The notes under the pieces: generated by a model
What the model was told of the DNA's origin: nothing
The model's input: only the letters and a program-made list of their open reading frames with translations
Database searches by the model: none
Assembly (NCBI GenBank): GCA_030619405.1
Contig: JAUXBK010000048.1
Span: forward strand, 1-13,128
Source: Sedimenticola sp.
GTDB lineage: Bacteria > Pseudomonadota > Gammaproteobacteria > Chromatiales > Chromatiaceae
Direction: 5' to 3'
Length of the DNA: 13,128 nt
Part shown: positions 5,975 to 11,094 of the stretch, piece by piece
Position numbering within the stretch: the first letter of the stretch is position 1
Layout of the letters: each line of letters begins with the position of its first letter
Program-made: the position numbers and the translations under genes

Positions 5975-7752
5975 TGACGACAGACCAGATACTGCTGTTC
6001 GAGTTGCTCTCCTTTGTCTTCGTGTTCCTGATCTGGGGACGCTGGCGCTACGACCTGGTCGCATTCGTTGCATTGATCGCTGCGCTGCTGCTGGGGCTGG
6101 TGCCAAAGGAGGAGGCCTTTTCCGGCTTTGGCCATCCGGCCACGATCATTATTGCGCTGGTACTGATCGTCAGTAAAGGTCTGTCAAACTCTGGTGCCAT
6201 CGAGCTGATCGCCAAGCAGGTCAGCCGTTATGCGGTTTCTCTACAGTCTCATATTGCTGCGATGGCGGGTATTGCAGCAACCCTGTCTGCCGTTATGAAC
6301 AATGTTGCCGCACTGGCGATGCTGATGCCGGTGGACATCCAGGCAGCGGCGAAGGCGAAGCGCAGTCCCTCCCTTACGTTGATGCCACTCTCTTTTGCAT
6401 CGATACTGGGCGGCCTGATCACCTTGATTGGAACACCCCCCAATATCATCATCGCCGAGTTTAGACAGAGTTCACAGGGTGAAAGCTTCGGTATGTTTGA
6501 TTTTGCTCCGGTGGGACTGGCGTGTGCGGTGGTCGGTGTCCTGTTTGTTGCACTGGCGGGCTGGCGGCTGCTGCCAAAAGACCGCGTCAGCCATGATTCT
6601 GCACAGGAGCTGCTTGATGTCAGTGGCTATATTGCAGAACTGCATGTGCCGGAAGGATCACCCGCCATTGGAAAGCGCGTGCGGGATCTTGATGAGAGTG
6701 CCGATGAGAGCGATGTTGCGATTATTGGCCTGGTTAGGCGTGGCAAACGTCTACCGGGACAGGCAAGACTCACCGAGGTCCGTGACGGTGATATCCTGGT
6801 GGTCGATGCCGCCCCGGAGGCGATGGATAAATTCGTCGGTGCGCTCAAGCTCGACTACTCAAGCAAGGGCAAGGACACCAGTCCGTTGAGCAGTGAAGAC
6901 ATGGCACTGTGGGAAGTCGTTGTTCCAGAAGGGGCACGGGCCGATGGGCGCACAGCACAGTCCTTGCAGCTGCAGTACCGGCACGGTGTTACGTTACTTG
7001 GCGTATCGCGCCAGGGTAAACAATTCCGTGAACGTGTACGTCATCTGGAGATCGAGGAGGGTGACGTGCTGCTGTTATACGGTGCCAACGATATGTTGGC
7101 AGAGATTAGCATCTGGCTTGGCACTTTTCCGCTAGCGGGCCGAAGTACCGACCTGATCCAGCGTCATAAGGCGTGGCTGGCTGTCGGCTTGTTTACAGCG
7201 GCAATCGCTACTGCCAGCTTCGGGATGGTGTATCTGCCGGTCGCGCTGGCGGTCGTGGTTATCAGCTATATACTGTTCAACATAGTGCAGGCTCGGCATG
7301 TCTATGACTCCATCGAGTGGCCTGTCATTGTGTTGCTGGGCTCGATGATACCGATTGGCGGCGCACTGGAATCAACCGGCGGGACAGCCTTGATTGCCGA
7401 TGGGATTACCAGTTTGTCGGCAGGTTATTCACCGGTCGTGGTGCTGGTTCTGCTGATGGTGATTACCATGACCCTGTCGGATGTCATGAACAATACCGCG
7501 ACAGCCGTTATCGCAGCACCGATTGCAGTCGATATTGCCAACCGTCTTGGGGTCAGCGCCGATCCTTTCCTGATGACGGTTGCCGTGGCTGCATCCTGTG
7601 CATTCCTGACGCCAATCGGCCACAAAAACAACACTCTGATCATGGGGCCTGGTGGTTACCGCTTCGGTGACTACTGGCGTATGGGACTGCCACTCGAGAT
7701 ACTCGTCATCATCGTATCGATTCCAATGATCCTGTGGGTGTGGCCGTTATAA
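5974..7752 (+). CDS. SLC13/DASS-family permease with two TrkA-C (RCK-C) domains
   Basis: 592 residues, a normal length for this subfamily. Hydrophobic segments occupy roughly 5-200 and 398-592, separated by a soluble insert with two TrkA-C domains (about 215-292: SPAIGKRVRDL, LTEVRDGDILVV; about 310-385: RADGRTAQSLQLQ, LEIEEGDVLLLYG). The inverted-repeat topology shows in paired signatures: VMNN (107-110) with GTPPN (153-157), and VMNNTATA (504-511) with TPIGHKNNTLI (546-556). These are the substrate/sodium hairpin motifs. The family moves dicarboxylates, sulfate or related anions, usually with Na+; the substrate cannot be read here. GAGGG precedes the ATG closely, and the start overlaps the methyltransferase stop. 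hemF overlaps its 3' end. The TrkA-C pair suggests gating by a small ligand. Confidence 0.9.
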   Translation: MTTDQILLFELLSFVFVFLIWGRWRYDLVAFVALIAALLLGLVPKEEAFSGFGHPATIIIALVLIVSKGLSNSGAIELIAKQVSRYAVSLQSHIAAMAGIAATLSAVMNNVAALAMLMPVDIQAAAKAKRSPSLTLMPLSFASILGGLITLIGTPPNIIIAEFRQSSQGESFGMFDFAPVGLACAVVGVLFVALAGWRLLPKDRVSHDSAQELLDVSGYIAELHVPEGSPAIGKRVRDLDESADESDVAIIGLVRRGKRLPGQARLTEVRDGDILVVDAAPEAMDKFVGALKLDYSSKGKDTSPLSSEDMALWEVVVPEGARADGRTAQSLQLQYRHGVTLLGVSRQGKQFRERVRHLEIEEGDVLLLYGANDMLAEISIWLGTFPLAGRSTDLIQRHKAWLAVGLFTAAIATASFGMVYLPVALAVVVISYILFNIVQARHVYDSIEWPVIVLLGSMIPIGGALESTGGTALIADGITSLSAGYSPVVVLVLLMVITMTLSDVMNNTATAVIAAPIAVDIANRLGVSADPFLMTVAVAASCAFLTPIGHKNNTLIMGPGGYRFGDYWRMGLPLEILVIIVSIPMILWVWPL

Positions 7753-7955
7753 AAAAGCAATCAATAGATTTAGAGGTAGTCAAACGTTACCTGCTCGAAC
7801 TTCAGGACAACATCTGCAATGGTATTGCGGATGCTGATGGTAAAGTATCTTTCGAAGAAGATGCCTGGGAGCGTGAAGGCGGCGGGGGTGGTCGCACACG
7901 TGTGCTGACAGATTGGAATAATAGGGGACAGACCACGGTTTTTCTGCTAGTTTAA
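7734..7955 (+). pseudogene. hemF: hemF 5' fragment (coproporphyrinogen III oxidase), interrupted by a repeat element
   Basis: From a GTG at 7734 or 7740, overlapping the permease stop, the frame reads IDLEVVKRYLLELQDNICNG, then VSFEEDAWERE and GGGGGRTRVLTD. This is the conserved N-terminus of oxygen-dependent HemF (V-K-x-YLLxLQDxICxxL...F.EDxWxRxxGGGGRTRVL), a roughly 300-residue enzyme of haem synthesis. After about 60 residues the element at 7921 begins, and the frame runs into repeat-derived residues (NRGQTTVFLLV) and stops. The conserved GVNFSHVxG block and the rest of the enzyme are not found elsewhere in the window. The gene is therefore dead, implying an oxygen-independent HemN or another copy elsewhere. 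Confidence 0.85.
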
Positions 7956-8076
7956 CAAGAGTTAGGGCGGCGGGTTACTCCAGGTGAATCAGGGCGGCCG
8001 AGGAAGAGGAAACAGCTGGATTCCCGGGACTTGTTCGGCAAGGAGTGACGGACCAAAACCGTGGTCTGTCCCCTAT
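7921..8076. repeat. 156-bp element with perfect 22-bp terminal inverted repeats, inserted in hemF
   Basis: The left arm (7921-7942) contains GGGGACAGACCACGGTTTT and the right arm (8055-8076) is its exact reverse complement over 22 bp. The 112-bp interior has no complete gene. Such short paired palindromic units resemble REP doublets (REPINs) or MITEs moved in trans by a transposase encoded elsewhere; this sequence type is, as far as I recall, associated with REP-associated tyrosine transposases. No clear target-site duplication is visible. The left arm begins directly after the last HemF-like codons, so its insertion (or a recombination at it) broke hemF. Confidence 0.8.
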
Positions 8077-8093
8077 GATAGGGACAACATCCG

Positions 8094-8618
8094 TTACGCG
8101 GCAAAATAGATGGGGCCATCGAAAACATCCCAGTGATCATCTACTTTTCTGAAACCAATTCGCATGCCGCTCAAACCGAGCCGTTGCTTGCTTGGATCAG
8201 ACGAAACGATTTCTGCCTGTAGTGACAAGTGGATCGTGCCTTCTTGAAACTGGGGTGGCTGAAAATGCAGATAGACGGTATCACCCTCAAGCACCGTCTG
8301 CGCACGGACCTCGTCTTTGCTTAGCACGCGTATGAGAATACTAAGGCTATTAAACGAGATATGCGCTTCAAGGTTCTCATCGAGCAATATGACGGGCTTA
8401 TGCTCGTTGATAATCGGCAAGTCCGGGATATGAATGCGCTGATCGGTTCCAGGCAAGGCCTCCCCGAGTAATGCAGCACGCAGTATTAATCCTTGAAGGT
8501 ATCCTAACACAGGGTCGACGATTATTGGTTGTGTTGGTTCGCCTGGCGTCATTCTGGTCACACTCTGCCTTGTAAAGGGTGCGGGTGGTTGGCAAGCACG
8601 CTTCCACACCCACACCAT
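8094..8618 (-). CDS. Uncharacterised protein downstream of the metalloprotease
   Basis: 174 residues from an ATG at 8618; a second in-frame ATG at 8550-8552 (residue 23, MTPGEPTQP) may be the true start, since the first 22 residues (MVWVWKRACQPPAP...) look random. No signal peptide or membrane segment is evident and I recognise no motif. The region from about residue 70 alternates hydrophobic and polar residues (HKPVILLDENLEAHISF, VRAQTVLEGDTVYLHFQPP, TIHLSLQAEIV), suggesting a beta-rich fold, and ends GFRKVDDHWDVFDGPIYFAA. It lies 59 bp downstream of the protease on the same strand and inside the same repeat-bounded segment, so the two may have arrived together. Function unknown. Confidence 0.6.
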   Translation of the reverse strand: MVWVWKRACQPPAPFTRQSVTRMTPGEPTQPIIVDPVLGYLQGLILRAALLGEALPGTDQRIHIPDLPIINEHKPVILLDENLEAHISFNSLSILIRVLSKDEVRAQTVLEGDTVYLHFQPPQFQEGTIHLSLQAEIVSSDPSKQRLGLSGMRIGFRKVDDHWDVFDGPIYFAA

Positions 8619-8677
8619 ATCTACAACTAACTACAAACAGCTAGACTGTTGACTACGGTCTAGGAGTACCACTTGTG

Positions 8678-9616
8678 CTACATGCGGTTGTTGGTGCCAC
8701 GCACAAAACAATCGAGGCGGTTAGCAGACCAAGAGGCAACGGTAGGCGCGCCGATAATTACGCCACGTAAATCTTCCCATTCGTGCCACTGTGCACCCGT
8801 ACCATAGAGCTCTTGGATTCCTCCAACATCGTCGGAGTGGAGATAGCGATGCGGGCCGGAGTAATAGGGATACATCAACGCGCCGTTGACCGTTGAATGC
8901 GCGAGTCCCAATGCATGCCCGAATTCGTGGGCAAGCACACTTACCAGATCGGTCCCTGAAGGTGGTAAATTAACCGACCAGGTTTCTGCATCATCCAAAT
9001 GAGTATCACCCGCAATGGCACCCCCGTTTGGTGGTGGATAAAACGCATGGGCAAACGTTCCACTGGGACCATCAAAGGGGCTTCCGTCACCGTGGTTGCC
9101 AGTAACAAACCGGATAACGATGTCGGGATTGCTACTCATCGAAACCTCTTGGAACGAGAGGGGTGTTACCGCACTCCATAATCCAAACGCTTGCGTCACG
9201 GCGCTGCGGATCTGACCGGCAGACAAGTCGGAGCTGAATTCGTTGAATCCATAGGTTAAATTAGTTTTGTTCCATTTGTTTCCTTGCAATACATACTCAG
9301 CGGTATCTGGAAAACCGCAGCGGGGCTGACCCATCAAACCCAGAGTTGCAGTGTCGAATTCGCCCGTCACCGGTAAGTGGTGATACTCCTGGAAGCGCTG
9401 TAAGGCTTGCTTCGTATTGTCGTCGAATGTCCCGAATGCTGGGGGTGGTGCAGCGGCCTGTGACCGTGGAACCCCAAAGCTATCGAGGATATCGGATTCC
9501 AGATATCCGAACTTGCTCAAGTAGCGTTGAAGACGCGTAACATCGTCCCCCTGATCGCCTGACTTCAAGCTTGCAACACGAGGAAGGGTATCTGTGTTAA
9601 TTAGGGGACAGACCAC
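8678..9616 (-). CDS. Matrixin/matrix-metalloproteinase-like zinc protease with cysteine switch, C-terminally truncated
   Basis: 312 residues. A peptidoglycan-binding-like prodomain (about 17-95: LKSGDQGDDVTRLQRYLSKF, FGTFDDNTKQALQRFQ, TGEFDTATL) precedes the cysteine switch PRCGFPD (98-104), whose Cys100 keeps the zymogen inactive by binding zinc. The catalytic domain follows: structural-metal segment HGDGSPFDGPSGTFAHAF (175-192), zinc site HEFGHALGLAH (230-240) and Met-turn Met248. Residues 277-312 begin a lectin-like repeat (WHEW, GAPTVASWSANRLDCFVRGT) and stop at a TAG (8678-8680), beyond which the same frame reads HKWYS, as the repeat would. The GTG start at 9616 lies in the repeat element, so VVCPLIN is repeat-derived; the original start or signal peptide may be lost. 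Still possibly functional as a protease. Confidence 0.85.
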   Translation of the reverse strand: MVCPLINTDTLPRVASLKSGDQGDDVTRLQRYLSKFGYLESDILDSFGVPRSQAAAPPPAFGTFDDNTKQALQRFQEYHHLPVTGEFDTATLGLMGQPRCGFPDTAEYVLQGNKWNKTNLTYGFNEFSSDLSAGQIRSAVTQAFGLWSAVTPLSFQEVSMSSNPDIVIRFVTGNHGDGSPFDGPSGTFAHAFYPPPNGGAIAGDTHLDDAETWSVNLPPSGTDLVSVLAHEFGHALGLAHSTVNGALMYPYYSGPHRYLHSDDVGGIQELYGTGAQWHEWEDLRGVIIGAPTVASWSANRLDCFVRGTNNRM

Positions 9617-9672
9617 GGTTTAGAAGAACCACTGCTATTCAATACCCTCGAAACCGTGTTCTGTCCCCTAAT
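9600..9672. repeat. 73-bp inverted-repeat element, same arm family as 7921-8076
   Basis: The left arm (9600-9621) begins ATTAGGGGACAGACCACGGT and the right arm (9651-9672) is its reverse complement with one mismatch over 22 bp (GAACACG against GACCACG). The interior is 29 bp. Apart from the first or last few bases the arms are identical to those of the 156-bp element 1.5 kb away. The left arm overlaps the start of the metalloprotease frame. The mismatch suggests an older or drifting copy. Confidence 0.8.
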
Positions 9673-9957
9673 ACTCCAATACTTGTCGGCGGGCTTGCCC
9701 CGTCAGAATCCTCCACGCTCAGCTACTTCGACAAGGTCGAAAAGGTGGCAACCGCGCAGGAGGTAGTGCTCTCAGTGTGGGGTTCCGTACGGCGCGACTT
9801 TAACGATCTGCTGATTGATGCCTATATCCAGATTCCGGAGTCTACTGTCAACCGGTACATGACCACGACGATTCCATTCGCCGGGGGCCTGGTTGCCCGT
9901 CTGCGACCGCGGGGCGGATGGCGGGGTGGTGGCTCATGGGGTTCGCCGATGTGATCC
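9673..9957 (+). other. Unrecognised open stretch, probably a gene remnant
   Basis: A plus-strand frame is open from inside the right repeat arm to a TGA at 9955-9957, with a possible GTG start at 9742. It reads TLSYFDKVEKVATAQEVVLS, VWGSVRRDFNDLLIDAYIQI and PESTVNRYMTTTIPF before turning Gly/Arg/Trp-rich (RPRGGWRGGGSWGSPM), which looks like frame-shadow sequence. The first 70 residues look protein-like (amphipathic, balanced), but I recognise no family. No ribosome site is obvious. It is best read as a fragment of a gene whose start was removed when the repeat element or neighbouring DNA arrived. Nothing else is seen up to 10000. Confidence 0.35.
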
Positions 9958-10000
9958 AGGATCTGGTGGACGGAGGCGGTCTCGGTGATGAACGCGATGA

Positions 10001-10204
10001 ATGGATATTCTCAAGGCAATGACCGGCGCTGGCCAGCTGGGTATCCGGGAGGTGTCCAGGAAGGTGGGGCGGGACGTGAGCGCCGTCCACCGGGATCTCC
10101 AGACGCTGATCGTTGCGGGTATCGTTGACCGGACAGACGACGGGAAGGTGGTGTTCCCCTATGACGAAATCCATGTGGATTTCACCTTGAGGGGTGTGGC
10201 ATAA
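10001..10204 (+). pseudogene. HTH transcriptional regulator (COG4190/HVO_A0114-like), probably N-terminally truncated
   Basis: 67 residues: MDILKAMTGAGQLGIREVSR, KVGRDVSAVHRDLQTLIVAG, IVDRTDDGKVVFPYDEIHVD, FTL. The pattern L-x-A-M-x-G-x-G-x-x-SIREVxRxVGRDxxxVHxDxxxLxxxGxxDRTxDGxxxFPYDxIHVxFxL is the winged-HTH C-terminal domain of small regulators, often found as the DNA-binding partner in two-gene toxin-antitoxin-like loci. Relatives are, as I recall, about 100-130 residues, with an N-terminal segment missing here. A stop (9998-10000) directly precedes the ATG. An upstream frame ending GDERDEWIFSR would join on if one base were lost near 10003, so a frameshift is possible. No toxin-like neighbour is visible. 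Confidence 0.6.
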
Positions 10205-10226
10205 AACCTAGATCCTGCAAGTGCTC

Positions 10227-10298
10227 ACACGAGAAGGCGATCAGAAAATCATGCCCGCACTCTTCGCAGTAGGCACGGGCGAAACCGTACGCCAAGAA
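10227..10298 (-). mobile_element. IS91-family transposase fragment (zinc-binding motif)
   Basis: In the minus-strand frame these codons read FLAYGFARAYCEECGHDFLI, AFSC. IS91/IS801 transposases have FLxCGxLAHGFARxRCxxCGHDFLxAFSC near the N-terminus; the C-x2-C, GHDF and AFSC residues are all kept here, with part of the leader before the first Cys deleted. After AFSC the frame turns unrelated (EHLQDLGFMPHPSR) and stops at 10182-10184. It is fused in frame to an IS4-type fragment upstream. Too short to be active. Confidence 0.6.
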
Positions 10299-10446
10299 CT
10301 CCGCAGCAGGCCGGCTTTCCCCTTGGGCTGAGGTCACGATGATGTTTCCGCGAATCCGAATGATGAACTCAAAACCCAGGGTATGGCGCAAAAACCCAAA
10401 CAGCTTTTGGTCACCAAATCCTCGATCCGCTAATAGGGTCACCTTT
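10299..10446 (-). mobile_element. IS4-type DDE transposase fragment abutting rsmG
   Basis: The minus-strand frame reads LEKVTLLADRGFGDQKLFGF, LRHTLGFEFIIRIRGN, then IIVTSAQGESRPAAE. ADRGFGDxKLF followed by LGFEFxIRxRGNI is the region around the second catalytic aspartate (the D of ADRGF) in IS4-family transposases. Only about 50 of roughly 350-450 residues remain. The frame extends upstream into the last codons of rsmG, but that part (MNAMLSCAGSQ) is only rsmG sequence read in another frame. The fragment begins where rsmG ends, so a transposase insertion or deletion event reached the very 3' end of rsmG. Confidence 0.7.
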
Positions 10447-11094
10447 TCAAGCTGTGAACCGGCACAGGATAGCATGGCGTTCACCCGATGTACCCGGCAC
10501 TTTCAGCGCTACGGTCTCCACCTTCACCCCCCGCACTTTCAGCTGATCGATCTCCTCCTGGGGGACCGCCCCTTTCATGGCCAGCAGCAGCCCCGATTCC
10601 CCCACCAGGCCGGTAGTGAGGTCGACCATCTTAGGCAGCGGAGCGAAGGCCCGGGCGGTGACCGTGTCGAAGCGTTGTTCCGGGCGCCACAGCTCCACCC
10701 GCTCCTGCACCACCTCCAGGTTCTCCAGCCCCAGCTCCATCTTTGCCTGGCGCACGAAGCGGGTCTTCTTGCCGTTGGAGTCGAGCAGCACGAAGCGAAA
10801 ATCGGGGCGGGTGATCGCCAGCGGGATACCCGGCAACCCCGGGCCGGTGCCCACGTCCAGCACTCGAGGTCCCCGGACCAGGGGCAGTATGGAGAGAGAA
10901 TCCAGCAGCTGACGGGACACCATCTCGGCGGGGTCACGGATCGCCGTGAGGTTGAAGGTGCGGTTCCAATGCGCCAGCAGGGCGAGATAGTCAAGCAGCT
11001 TCTGTTGCCGGGTCTGGTCCAGTTTCAACCCCATCCGGGACAACCCCTGTTGCAGCTGTCCAGACCAGAACGGCTGGATCTCTGCCACGGCCAT
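10447..11094 (-). CDS. rsmG: RsmG, 16S rRNA (guanine527-N7)-methyltransferase
   Basis: 215 residues, normal length. It methylates N7 of G527 in 16S rRNA using SAM. The SAM-binding motif I is VLDVGTGPGLPGIPLAI (78-94), followed by LLDSNGKKTRFV and TARAFAPLPKM, all characteristic of RsmG (GidB). WNRTFNLTAI near residue 43 is the family N-terminal signature. The ATG at 11094 overlaps the mnmG TGA by one base (TGATG), the usual coupled mnmG-rsmG arrangement. The last residues (ERHAILCRFTA) are a little unlike typical ends (ERHLVxxxR), possibly because the IS4 fragment replaced the original stop region. Otherwise intact. Confidence 0.95.
   Translation of the reverse strand: MAVAEIQPFWSGQLQQGLSRMGLKLDQTRQQKLLDYLALLAHWNRTFNLTAIRDPAEMVSRQLLDSLSILPLVRGPRVLDVGTGPGLPGIPLAITRPDFRFVLLDSNGKKTRFVRQAKMELGLENLEVVQERVELWRPEQRFDTVTARAFAPLPKMVDLTTGLVGESGLLLAMKGAVPQEEIDQLKVRGVKVETVALKVPGTSGERHAILCRFTA

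Noticed and set aside
7952..8140. Minus-strand frame through the 156-bp repeat element
   Set aside because: It reads across both the right inverted-repeat arm and the interior, with no recognisable motif and no ribosome site.
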